Part shown: piece after piece, positions 1-6,803 of the stretch
How positions within the stretch are numbered: the stretch's first letter is position 1
How the letters are laid out: each line of letters begins with the position of its first letter
Assembly: GCA_900766635.1 (NCBI GenBank)
Contig: CAAFWA010000268.1
Coordinates: 1 to 8,623, forward strand
Source: an uncultured Acinetobacter sp.
GTDB lineage: Bacteria; Pseudomonadota; Gammaproteobacteria; Pseudomonadales; Moraxellaceae
Direction: 5' to 3'
Length of the DNA: 8,623 nucleotides
Translations under genes and position numbers: made by a program
Notes under the pieces: generated by a model
The model's input: only the letters and a program-made list of their open reading frames with translations
What the model was told of the DNA's origin: nothing
Databases searched by the model: none

Positions 1-294
1 ATTCGTTATTTAATTGGTGGTCATGCCGATTTAGAAAATGAACGTTTATTTAGAGTGGAATTCCCAGAGCGTCCGGGAGCATTACTGACCTTCTTAGAGC
101 GTTTGGGTCCAACTCATAATATTACGCTTTTCCATTACCGTAACCACGGCGCCGCTGAGGGACGTGTCTTGGTCGGCTTAGAAGCCAGCGATGCACAGCA
201 AAATCCAGATGGTTTGGGGCAAACCTTAGAAAGTATTAACTATCCTTATGACGAAGTCACCAATAACTTAGGTTATCAGCGCTTCTTAAAATAA
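1..294 (+). CDS. ilvA: Threonine dehydratase (threonine deaminase), C-terminal fragment
   Basis: This is the last 97 codons of a gene that begins before the window; the frame is open from base 1 and ends at TAA 292-294. The enzyme is cytoplasmic and PLP-dependent, and turns L-threonine into 2-oxobutanoate and ammonia, the first committed step of isoleucine synthesis. The catalytic PLP domain is outside the window. What remains is the second ACT-like regulatory subdomain, where isoleucine and valine act allosterically in the long biosynthetic form. The segment VEFPERPGALLTFLERLG, then NITLFHYRNHG, GRVLVGLE and a closing DEVTNNLGYQRFL, follows the end of Escherichia coli IlvA closely. An internal GTG at 55 is not a real start, because homology continues upstream (RYLIGGHADLENERLFR). 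A terminator follows directly, so this is the last gene of its transcript. Confidence 0.95.
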   Translation: MRYLIGGHADLENERLFRVEFPERPGALLTFLERLGPTHNITLFHYRNHGAAEGRVLVGLEASDAQQNPDGLGQTLESINYPYDEVTNNLGYQRFLK

Positions 295-305
295 GCTAAG
301 CCTTT

Positions 306-337
306 AAAAAAACCGTCTTGTGATAGACGGTTTTTTT
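306..337 (+). terminator. Rho-independent terminator after ilvA
   Basis: A perfect inverted repeat pairs 306-318 (seven A then CCGTCT) with 325-337 (AGACGG then seven T) around the six-base loop TGTGAT. It begins 12 bases after the ilvA stop codon and ends in a T run, as intrinsic terminators do. The A-tract/T-tract symmetry would let it work in either direction, but both flanking genes run on the plus strand. It separates ilvA from the potassium uptake operon. Confidence 0.93.
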
Positions 338-354
338 AAGCTTAAATTTTGTTC

Positions 355-384
355 TATACATATCTTTAGGCTCAATATTATAAA
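355..384 (+). promoter_or_regulatory. Possible sigma70-type promoter of the ktrAB operon
   Basis: TATACA at 355-360 matches the -35 consensus at four of six positions. TATAAA at 379-384 matches the -10 consensus at five of six, with an 18-base spacer. Transcription would start near 391 and give a leader of about 63 bases. The upstream terminator and the downstream gene make a promoter in this gap necessary, but the exact boxes are my choice in an AT-rich stretch, and TATTAT at 376-381 is an alternative -10. Confidence 0.35.
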
Positions 385-402
385 CTTAAGTTAAAGACTA
401 AG

Positions 403-433
403 ATCAGCTTAAGTTGATAGATCGCTTGATCTA
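403..433 (+). repeat. Two adjacent inverted repeats in the ktrA leader
   Basis: The near-palindrome ATCAGCTTAAGTTGAT lies at 403-418 (14 of 16 positions symmetric; the other pair is a G-T wobble in RNA). The perfect repeat TAGATC-GCTT-GATCTA lies at 418-433. As RNA they would form two six-pair hairpins with four-base loops, UUAA and GCUU, the second ending seven bases before the ribosome binding site. The core CTTAAGTT also occurs at 385-392. They could instead be operator sites at the DNA level. The repeats are seen directly; any function is inferred. Confidence 0.5.
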
Positions 434-453
434 CGTAACAAAGGAAGAGAAAT

Positions 454-1113
454 ATGGCGCAATTTGCCGTGATTGGCTTAGGCGGCTTTGGCGCTGCCGT
501 TGCTCATCAACTCATGCAACTCAATCATGATGTGATTGGAATCGACAATGAAAAAAAATTAGTCGATCACATTGCCGAAGATATTACCCATGCGGTGATT
601 GCCGATGCCACCGATGAACATGTGCTTGCAGAGCTGAATATCCAAAACTGTGATGCCGCTGTGGTGGCGATTGGTGAAGACATTGAAGCGAGTATTTTAT
701 GTGTCTTACATCTTAAAAACTTAGGTGTAAAAACCATTTGGGTTAAAGCCAATTCCAAAGCCCATCATATGATCTTAAAGCATTTGGGAGTCGATAAAAT
801 TATCCATCCTGAAGAAGATATGGGTATTCGTGTCGCACAATCTTTAAGTTATCCGATGGTCAGCCGTTATATGGCTTTAGATGATCAATACTATATGGTG
901 AAGATTGAAATTCAAGGCTCCATGATTGGCTTACGTTTACAAGATTTTATGCGACCTGAACAACGAATTCGTGCCATTTTGCATCAGCGTAACGATAGCA
1001 TTAATTATAGTCTCGACCCGCAATTTGTACTGCAACAAGGCGATATTGTGGTGATTGCAGGTTATCTCGTTGATCTACGCCGTTTTTCACAGCATTTTGT
1101 AGATGATGTATGA
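454..1113 (+). CDS. ktrA: KtrA/TrkA-type RCK regulatory subunit of potassium uptake
   Basis: This 219-residue cytoplasmic protein is the nucleotide-binding gating ring of a Ktr-type potassium transporter. The RCK-N Rossmann domain (about residues 1-135) opens with a beta strand and the glycine motif GLGGFG (residues 8-13). It has an acidic residue at the end of strand 2 (Asp31, ribose side) and the ADATD segment (50-54) typical of the family. An RCK-C (TrkA-C) ligand-binding domain fills about 140-219. The length matches single-RCK KtrA rather than the roughly 450-residue double-RCK TrkA. The start is supported by AAGGAAGA at 441-448, with a five-base spacer before the ATG. The last codons overlap the channel gene, so the two are translationally coupled. 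In the family, ATP/ADP or NAD(H) binding controls channel opening; which ligand acts here cannot be read from the sequence. Confidence 0.92.
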   Translation: MAQFAVIGLGGFGAAVAHQLMQLNHDVIGIDNEKKLVDHIAEDITHAVIADATDEHVLAELNIQNCDAAVVAIGEDIEASILCVLHLKNLGVKTIWVKANSKAHHMILKHLGVDKIIHPEEDMGIRVAQSLSYPMVSRYMALDDQYYMVKIEIQGSMIGLRLQDFMRPEQRIRAILHQRNDSINYSLDPQFVLQQGDIVVIAGYLVDLRRFSQHFVDDV

Positions 1114-2450
1114 AAATCAATTATAACCGTCAACATCAAACCATTAATTTAAGCCCACCAAGTTTATTGGCTTTGGGTTTTTTAATGTTTATTGCTTTAG
1201 GTACATTGCTTTTAAAAGCGCCCATCTCCCATCACGGCGATATTTCTTGGCTAGATGCCTTGTTTACTGCCACCTCAGCGGTGACGATTACAGGTTTATC
1301 AGTGGTCAATGTGGGAACAGCCTATACACCTTTTGGGCAAGGCATCATTATGCTGCTGTTACAATTAGGCGGCTTAGGATTTATGACCTTTGCGATCTTA
1401 GCTGCCTTAAGCCTTGCGCCCAAATTGGGACTCAAACAACAAATGATGGCTCAAGAGAGTATTGGGCATACCAGTTTGGCGAAAGTGGCCACCACCATTA
1501 AAGCGGTATTTTTTTATTCAGTATTTTTTGAGCTGCTTGGCACTATCATTCTCACCCTTGCATGGATGCAAAATTACGACTTTTGGGATGCACTGTTTTA
1601 TGCTGCCTTTTATAGTATTTCTGCGTTTAACAATGGTGGATTCTCTTTATTTCCCGGTGGCTTATTAGACTTTGATGGTCAATACATCATTACTCTTACC
1701 ATTAGTTTTTTATACATTATTGGTGGCATTGGTTTTTTAGTTTTGCTTGATATTCAACAAAAAAGACGTTGGAAAAAACTCTCGCCAAACAGCAAATTGG
1801 TTCTTTCAACCATTATGGCTTTAAACTTATTTGGCTTTGTAGTGATTTGGGCATTAGAAGCACAAAACCCTTATACCATGGCACATTTAAGTTTAGGTGA
1901 ACAAGCCTTACATGCATGGTTCCATGCCACTGTGCCACGTTCATCAGGCTTTAATAGCTTAGATATGGCTGAAATCCAAGACACCACCGCCTTAATTACC
2001 ATGTTACTGATGTTTATTGGCGGCGGCTCTTTAAGTACAGCAGGTGGTATTAAAGTCGGTACTTTTATTATTGTGGTCTTAAGTGTGATTAACTTTCTAC
2101 GCCGTAGTGATGAGTTACGTGTTTTTCATTATGCGGTGTCCGATAAAATTATTTTTAAAGCCATGGCTGTGGTGTCGATTACCTGTATGCTGATTTTTAT
2201 CGGTGTGCTTGCTTTAATGATCTTTGAACCCAAACAAAGCTTTTTAAATTTATTGTTTGAGGCAGTGTCAGCTGCTTGTACGGTTGGCTTATCACGCGGT
2301 GTCACAGAAACGTTAAATCCCATGAGCTTAGTGATTTTGATGCTCTTGATGTTTGCAGGACGTTTAGGGCCACTGACCTTAGCCTATTTAATTGCCACAC
2401 CTAAAAAATCGCGTGTACGCCATGCCAATACGGACATTCAAATTGGCTAA
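1110..2450 (+). CDS. ktrB: KtrB/TrkH-type potassium channel subunit
   Basis: This 446-residue inner-membrane protein is the potassium-translocating subunit, used with KtrA. Its four membrane-pore-membrane repeats are visible. The P-loops carry the selectivity glycines in TITGLS (Gly62), FNNGGF (Gly177), PRSSGF (Gly280) and CTVGLS (Gly393). The flexible gate loop in the third repeat is GGGSLSTAGGIK (about 304-315). The conserved Arg of the last helix is in AGRLGPLT (Arg418). Only about 15-20 residues precede the first helix, as in KtrB; the longer TrkH has two extra N-terminal helices. The ATG lies inside the last codons of ktrA (ATGA overlap) with no good Shine-Dalgarno, so translation probably depends on coupling. 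In Ktr systems studied elsewhere, sodium drives or stimulates uptake; that is family knowledge, not visible here. Confidence 0.92.
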   Translation: MKINYNRQHQTINLSPPSLLALGFLMFIALGTLLLKAPISHHGDISWLDALFTATSAVTITGLSVVNVGTAYTPFGQGIIMLLLQLGGLGFMTFAILAALSLAPKLGLKQQMMAQESIGHTSLAKVATTIKAVFFYSVFFELLGTIILTLAWMQNYDFWDALFYAAFYSISAFNNGGFSLFPGGLLDFDGQYIITLTISFLYIIGGIGFLVLLDIQQKRRWKKLSPNSKLVLSTIMALNLFGFVVIWALEAQNPYTMAHLSLGEQALHAWFHATVPRSSGFNSLDMAEIQDTTALITMLLMFIGGGSLSTAGGIKVGTFIIVVLSVINFLRRSDELRVFHYAVSDKIIFKAMAVVSITCMLIFIGVLALMIFEPKQSFLNLLFEAVSAACTVGLSRGVTETLNPMSLVILMLLMFAGRLGPLTLAYLIATPKKSRVRHANTDIQIG

Positions 2451-2478
2451 AAAAGCCGCTCTATTGAGCGGCTTTTTT
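2449..2478. terminator. Bidirectional terminator between ktrB and pldA
   Basis: Six A, GCCGCTC (2455-2461), the loop TATT, GAGCGGC (2466-2472) and six T form a perfectly symmetric hairpin. It has a U tract for whichever strand is transcribed. The left end shares two bases with the ktrB TAA, and the right end stops one base before the pldA stop codon (complement of 2480-2482). One hairpin therefore serves both convergent genes. Confidence 0.93.
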
Positions 2479-2479
2479 C

Positions 2480-3610
2480 TTAGAACCAATTGAGTAAGGA
2501 TATCCCCACCCCTGCATAGGTTGCACGGTGGTTATAGTCAATTAAACTTTCTCCATAACCATCAAACAATTGGAAATGCCCACGCAGTTTGCCATTAATT
2601 GGAAATGCCCAATCAAATTGTACTGCGCCGTGTGCATTGCTGCCGCCTTCTAAGCTATGACGTAGCATTAAAGAAAAATCATGCTCATTCCAACGGTAAA
2701 ATGCGGTTAAATCACCACGCCCAATATAATCATCAATATCAGCATTGTTATCATCATCACTGTCTTCAGCAATGCGATACCAAGGACGCAGCATTAAAGC
2801 AAAATTATCACGCTCAAAACCCACATTCAAAATGACACGATTCCAACTACGTGATAATGGATCCGAACGGCCATTTGATTGATGGTTAAAGGTCAGCCCA
2901 AGCAAGCGACCATGTAAGCCCAAAATGTCATAATTGGTACGAAAAATTAAACTTGCTTCTGGCTCATAGTTGGTTTCACGAAATGGGCGTGACTCATCTT
3001 CGTTGTAGACCTGCCAACGTGATGATTGGGTGTAACCCAACCAAAGATCACCGTTATCACCAAAAATATTTTCTATTGCCTTAGTTTTTAAAGACAATTG
3101 AAACTTAGCTTCAGTCGATTTGAGATTTTGCTCTTCCCCCATCTTGACCGTGTTGTCAGGATTAGGACTCGTTGGACGTTCATTTTTATCCGTTGTGCTA
3201 AACACAGGCAATAAATAAACTGGTTGATACTCACGTACATTCCAAGTACCTAATTTGCTTTCTGGTGAAAGCTCCCAACGCTGATCCAGTAAAGATTGGG
3301 TCGGGTGTAAGGTTGGCGCACTTACAGGCACCAAATCTTCTACTTTACTGAGTACTTTTTCAGTCAATGAACTCGGCTCAGGTGCTAATGCTTTGGCAGC
3401 TTCACGCTCGGAAACCAAAGGCTGTGGTGTATTGACCTTAAAAATTTGATCATAACAGCTTAATCGATCAGCATTTGAGGTCAGTGCCGTACATGCAGCC
3501 GGACTGCTGGGTTGTACAGCATTGATGATTGGTTCATCAGCAACAGCCCCTAGACTGAGCATACAGATGCTAAGTCCAAGTGGCACACGCTGGAATGTGC
3601 GATAGGCCAT
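2480..3610 (-). CDS. pldA: Outer-membrane phospholipase A (OMPLA) with N-terminal extension
   Basis: This is a 376-residue beta-barrel enzyme that hydrolyses acyl chains of phospholipids misplaced in the outer leaflet of the outer membrane. A signal peptide (residues 1-24, likely cleavage after AVA) is followed by about 100 non-barrel residues and then the barrel. The catalytic segment FNHQSNGRSDPLSRSWNR gives His243, Ser245 and Asn257. These match E. coli His142/Ser144/Asn156 with exact spacing, as do the calcium-site residues Ser207, Arg248 and Ser253. The chain ends in Phe, as expected for barrel insertion. The extension, about 77 residues longer than in E. coli, has paired cysteines (Cys40, Cys52) in a C-x11-C motif ending RLSCYD, then a Pro/Glu-rich linker. 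That motif recurs in proteobacterial exported proteins. AGGGAAG at 3615-3621 supports the start. The gene lies 18 bases after the peptidase gene, so it is probably the second gene of that operon. Confidence 0.93.
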   Translation of the reverse strand: MAYRTFQRVPLGLSICMLSLGAVADEPIINAVQPSSPAACTALTSNADRLSCYDQIFKVNTPQPLVSEREAAKALAPEPSSLTEKVLSKVEDLVPVSAPTLHPTQSLLDQRWELSPESKLGTWNVREYQPVYLLPVFSTTDKNERPTSPNPDNTVKMGEEQNLKSTEAKFQLSLKTKAIENIFGDNGDLWLGYTQSSRWQVYNEDESRPFRETNYEPEASLIFRTNYDILGLHGRLLGLTFNHQSNGRSDPLSRSWNRVILNVGFERDNFALMLRPWYRIAEDSDDDNNADIDDYIGRGDLTAFYRWNEHDFSLMLRHSLEGGSNAHGAVQFDWAFPINGKLRGHFQLFDGYGESLIDYNHRATYAGVGISLLNWF

Positions 3611-3628
3611 AGTTCTTCCCTGTTATTT

Positions 3629-6568
3629 TTAATTGACTTGATAAATTTTAAAGCCAAGTTCGCTTAATTGTTCACGTTTCGCTACAGGTGCAACCACAGC
3701 ACGGTTTGGCACTTGATTGAGCAAGTATTGCTCTGCAACACGTTTTAAATCATCCAAAGTCACACTTAATAAACGCTCACGCAGAGTTTGACGGAATGAA
3801 GGACGACGACCATGTAAGAGTGCATAGCATGCGGTAATTGCTTCACCTGCAGGTGAACCCGGTTTATCCATGCTGGCAATTAAGCCTAAAATTGCTTCTT
3901 CAATTTGATGTGGCTGTTGCTCAGCATTAAATAACCACTCAAGTGAAGCATTAAAATCAGCAAACGTTTCTGCTAAACGTGGATCACGGTAACTATAGAA
4001 ACGGAACGAACAAGCATTACCATCATAACTTGCACCACCACCGTAGGCACCGCCTTTTTCACGAATCGCACTGTGTAAGAAGCCATTGCGTAAATATGCC
4101 GCCAATACCATTAATGGTGCAGCATCAACATGCGAAACAGGTACCGTTGGATACGCTGCTGCACAGAATTGTACATTGGCTTGAATGAGCCATGCCTGAT
4201 CGTCTTTGCTATCTTCTGTGGTCTTTTGTTGTTGCAATGCAATTGGGGTGCGATCAATCGCCACTTTATCCCACACATTTTGAATCTCTTCAATTAAGCG
4301 ATCAGATTGCTGCTCTTCACACACCAATAAGAACTGTTTAGGCGCTTGCAATAAGGTGCGGTGAATGGCTTTGAGCTCATCGATTAACGCTGTGTAACTC
4401 GCCTCATCATTTAAGCTTGCCACCAAATCATTTAACCAATTTAAAGCCCCTAAGCCTGTATTTTGATAATCACGTTGTGCTAATGCACTATGATGACGTG
4501 CCGCAATTTGCATTGCATAGCTATGACCTGCATCGGAAATACGTGCTTGCCAACGGGTTTTACGTTGTTGCAATAGCTCAATAATGCGATCTTTTTCATC
4601 AAAACGCAGTTGTTCAAAGGCCATTTTGAGTAGGCCAATGGCACTTAAGTTATTCACCAATGACTTTGTGGTTAAGGTGAGCCATGCGCTGATTTTCCCT
4701 GCATCATCTACCTTAGAACGTAAAGATGCCCCCATACCTAAACCACCACTCACCGCAGTTTGCAGTTGTTGTAGTTCAAGATAGTTATATTCACCTGCCC
4801 CGACTTCACCCATTAAAATAGAGAGTAAATTAAAGTAAGGCGATTGCACCACGGCGTCAGGAATTTTAACCAGCACTTGTTGGTAGTAGATGCCATTGGT
4901 GCCTGCATGATATAAATTTAAAGGGATGTCTAACCCATTGCTGATAATTTCACGCAACTGCCCTTGGACAACATGTAAATCCGCAGGGACATCTTCTAAA
5001 CCGACTTTTGGTAAGAAATCTAAATCATCTGGAGTGTCTTGGCGTACTTTTAACGCTTCAGTTTGTGCCAAAATTTCTGATTTTTGCTCATCCGTTAAAC
5101 TTGCACCAATGGCAGCTAAACGTGCTTTTTCTGCGTCTTGCTCAAGTTTAGATTTATTGGCATCTGGTACTAAGGTCATTTGCACACGATGTGGATTGTC
5201 AATTAAGTAAGTCTTGATCAGATTCGACAACCACATTGGATCTTTAAGTTCTTCTTTGACTGCAGCAATGGCACTATCGACATCCCATACCACCACAGGG
5301 TCATTATGATGAATGGCACTGCTTAAACCATTTAAAATCAGGCTTAAACCATATGGCATACCATCACCATTGATTTCACGTTGATGCAGTTCGATTTGAT
5401 GCAAAATGGCATCAACCAACTCAGGATTGGCAGGTTGTGCAGCCACCTCATTTAAAACCTTTAACACACCAGTTTTAAATGCTTCGGCATGCTCTGGATT
5501 GGAACCTTGAATACCACAGTAAAAGGTCATTTCAAAATTAGAATCATCCACGCCCATTAATGGCCCTGTAGATTGTGCATAACCACAGGTTTCTAAATAA
5601 TGACGCAGTGGCGATGCAGAATCCTCAAGCAAAATCCCCTCCACCAAACGCATCCCTAAACGTAATTTTACGTCGCTCGCTTGTGGCAATAACCACGACA
5701 TCACATGATAGGTTTTATCGGTTAAGTCATCGGCATCAAGGGCATAGCTTTCTGTCACTTCAATTGGCGCAGTTAAGCGTGTTTCAGGAGTTGAATATAA
5801 GGTTTGACCTTTTTCAAATTTTGATAACGCCAAGCTTTCAAATTGCGCTTGTAAATCATAGGCGGATTGATTACCAAAGGTCATAAAGATGGCATTACTT
5901 GGGTGGTAATGCGATTGGTAAAATTCTACCAATTCTTCATAGCTTAAATCAGGAATATCTTTTGGATCGCCACCTGAGTTGTAATGATACGTGGTGTGCG
6001 GGAATAAATGCTTCGCCAATTGATGGTAGAGCTGATCGGTTGGCGAACTCATCGCCCCTTTCATTTCATTAAACACCACACCTTTATAAACAGGCTCACC
6101 GTTTTCAAGCTCAATACGAATACCCTCTTGAGCAAAATCTAGCGGATTTAAATAGGCAGCAAAGGCAGCATCTAAATACACTTCAAGCAAATTTTGAAAG
6201 TCTTTTTTGTTTTGTGTTGCAAATGGATAAGCCGTCCAATCTGCCGCAGTAAAGGCATTCATAAAGGTATTGAGTGAGCGGCGAATCATTAAGAAAAATG
6301 GATCACGCACTGGGAATTTTTTTGAACCACATAAGGCAGTGTGTTCTAAAATATGTGCCTCACCTTTTGAATCCATCGGTTGGGTACGAAATGCCACCAA
6401 AAATACATTCTCGTCATGATTGGTCGCAAGGTGATAATGCACTGCACCGGTGACGATATGTTGATATTCAGAGACAAAAATATCTAAAGCCTCGACATGG
6501 TGTTGACGTACCAACTGAAACGCAGGATGTACGGTAGGGGTTTGAGTTTCAGTGACATCTACAGTCAT
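3629..6568 (-). CDS. M16C-family zinc metallopeptidase (PreP/Cym1-like, insulinase superfamily)
   Basis: This 979-residue protein has the size and architecture of presequence-protease-type M16C peptidases: two homologous halves joined by a linker, forming a closed chamber that degrades short unfolded peptides. The inverted zinc motif HILEH is at residues 72-76 (His72, His76 as ligands, Glu75 as base). Glu168 in VVFNEMKG is the likely third ligand. The C-terminal half keeps the substrate-binding pair of the family in IREKGGAYGGG (Arg836, Tyr842). No signal peptide or membrane segment is visible, so a cytoplasmic role is inferred; the bacterial substrate is unknown to me. The start is supported by GGAGAT at 6572-6577 with a four-base gap. 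It is the first gene of a unit with pldA, and no terminator lies between them. It could be named pepM16 or similar, but no standard symbol is certain. Confidence 0.9.
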   Translation of the reverse strand: MTVDVTETQTPTVHPAFQLVRQHHVEALDIFVSEYQHIVTGAVHYHLATNHDENVFLVAFRTQPMDSKGEAHILEHTALCGSKKFPVRDPFFLMIRRSLNTFMNAFTAADWTAYPFATQNKKDFQNLLEVYLDAAFAAYLNPLDFAQEGIRIELENGEPVYKGVVFNEMKGAMSSPTDQLYHQLAKHLFPHTTYHYNSGGDPKDIPDLSYEELVEFYQSHYHPSNAIFMTFGNQSAYDLQAQFESLALSKFEKGQTLYSTPETRLTAPIEVTESYALDADDLTDKTYHVMSWLLPQASDVKLRLGMRLVEGILLEDSASPLRHYLETCGYAQSTGPLMGVDDSNFEMTFYCGIQGSNPEHAEAFKTGVLKVLNEVAAQPANPELVDAILHQIELHQREINGDGMPYGLSLILNGLSSAIHHNDPVVVWDVDSAIAAVKEELKDPMWLSNLIKTYLIDNPHRVQMTLVPDANKSKLEQDAEKARLAAIGASLTDEQKSEILAQTEALKVRQDTPDDLDFLPKVGLEDVPADLHVVQGQLREIISNGLDIPLNLYHAGTNGIYYQQVLVKIPDAVVQSPYFNLLSILMGEVGAGEYNYLELQQLQTAVSGGLGMGASLRSKVDDAGKISAWLTLTTKSLVNNLSAIGLLKMAFEQLRFDEKDRIIELLQQRKTRWQARISDAGHSYAMQIAARHHSALAQRDYQNTGLGALNWLNDLVASLNDEASYTALIDELKAIHRTLLQAPKQFLLVCEEQQSDRLIEEIQNVWDKVAIDRTPIALQQQKTTEDSKDDQAWLIQANVQFCAAAYPTVPVSHVDAAPLMVLAAYLRNGFLHSAIREKGGAYGGGASYDGNACSFRFYSYRDPRLAETFADFNASLEWLFNAEQQPHQIEEAILGLIASMDKPGSPAGEAITACYALLHGRRPSFRQTLRERLLSVTLDDLKRVAEQYLLNQVPNRAVVAPVAKREQLSELGFKIYQVN

Positions 6569-6603
6569 GTGATCTCCAAAAAAAATATAAATAAACTGTC
6601 CTC

Positions 6604-6609
6604 ATTATA
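6604..6609 (-). promoter_or_regulatory. -10 element of the peptidase-pldA operon promoter
   Basis: The minus strand reads TATAAT here, a perfect sigma70 -10 box. Transcription would start near 6597, giving a leader of about 29 bases before the peptidase ATG and its GGAG ribosome site. No good -35 is present; the best is a weak TGATTT with a 17-base spacer, so activation by a regulator is possible. Confidence 0.5.
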
Positions 6610-6739
6610 GCGACAGTTCGGCTAAAAAATCATACTCAAAGCCAAGCAATTGACTCAAGATTGGCTTAAATTTATGCAATATTTGTTCACAATCTGTAAT
6701 CCTGCACCTTTGATAGAAGTGTTGAATTTTATTCAGCAT
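6605..6739 (-). CDS. Possible 44-residue small protein upstream of the peptidase gene
   Basis: This short ORF fills much of the gap between the divergent peptidase and kinase genes. From the ATG at 6739 it encodes MLNKIQHFYQRCRITDCEQ, continues through a hydrophobic LSQLLGFEYDFLAELSL-type end, and stops at TAA 6605-6607. A weak GGA lies about seven bases before the ATG; an in-frame ATG at 6763 has no ribosome site. The residues look protein-like, with mixed charge, amphipathic character and two cysteines, but I recognise no family. Against it, the stop codon lies inside the TATAAT box, and the reading frame continues upstream over the divergent kinase gene, so chance openness is quite possible. 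It may also be the worn remnant of a longer gene. Confidence 0.2.
   Translation of the reverse strand: MLNKIQHFYQRCRITDCEQILHKFKPILSQLLGFEYDFLAELSL
6639..6667. repeat. Inverted repeat in the divergent intergenic region
   Basis: AAGCCAA (6639-6645) and TTGGCTT (6661-6667) are perfect seven-base arms separated by 15 bases. The arm centres are 22 bases apart, two helical turns, which would suit a dimeric regulator. It lies about 30 bases upstream of the TATAAT box on the minus strand. A seven-base repeat can also occur by chance in AT-rich DNA, so a regulatory role is only a guess. Confidence 0.3.
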
Positions 6740-6764
6740 GCTATATCCACATTCCACAATCATG

Positions 6765-6770
6765 TAAAAT
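6765..6770 (+). promoter_or_regulatory. Candidate -10 for the kinase operon
   Basis: TAAAAT matches the -10 consensus at five of six positions and would place the start about 27 bases before the kinase ATG. The matching -35 region (about 6742-6747, TATATC) is poor. A second option is TTGACT at 6650-6655 with TATGCA at 6673-6678, a 17-base spacer but a weak -10. The true promoter must lie in this gap because the upstream gene runs the other way. Confidence 0.25.
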
Positions 6771-6803
6771 GCGGTTTTTCTTATTGAATGTGAATGTAAA
6801 GAC

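Noticed and set aside
55..294. GTG at 55 as the start of a stand-alone ACT-domain protein
   Set aside because: The frame is open to base 1, and the upstream residues match IlvA, so the window simply starts inside ilvA.
2725..2765. TCATCA-like repeated triplets inside pldA
   Set aside because: They encode an Asp-rich loop (about residues 282-294) present in OMPLA homologs and are not a separate repeat element.
2599..2835. Plus-strand open frame rich in His and Asn opposite pldA
   Set aside because: Its composition mirrors the Asp/Asn-rich loop codons of PldA on the other strand, and pldA is supported by catalytic motifs over the same bases.
5575..5886. Plus-strand 103-codon open frame opposite the M16C gene
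   Set aside because: It lies wholly inside the well-supported peptidase gene, has no ribosome site and shows no recognisable domain.
6743..6751. ATATCCACA, eight of nine matches to a DnaA box (TTATCCACA)
   Set aside because: It is a single isolated copy with no cluster, no AT-rich unwinding repeats and no origin-linked genes nearby; a near match is expected by chance.
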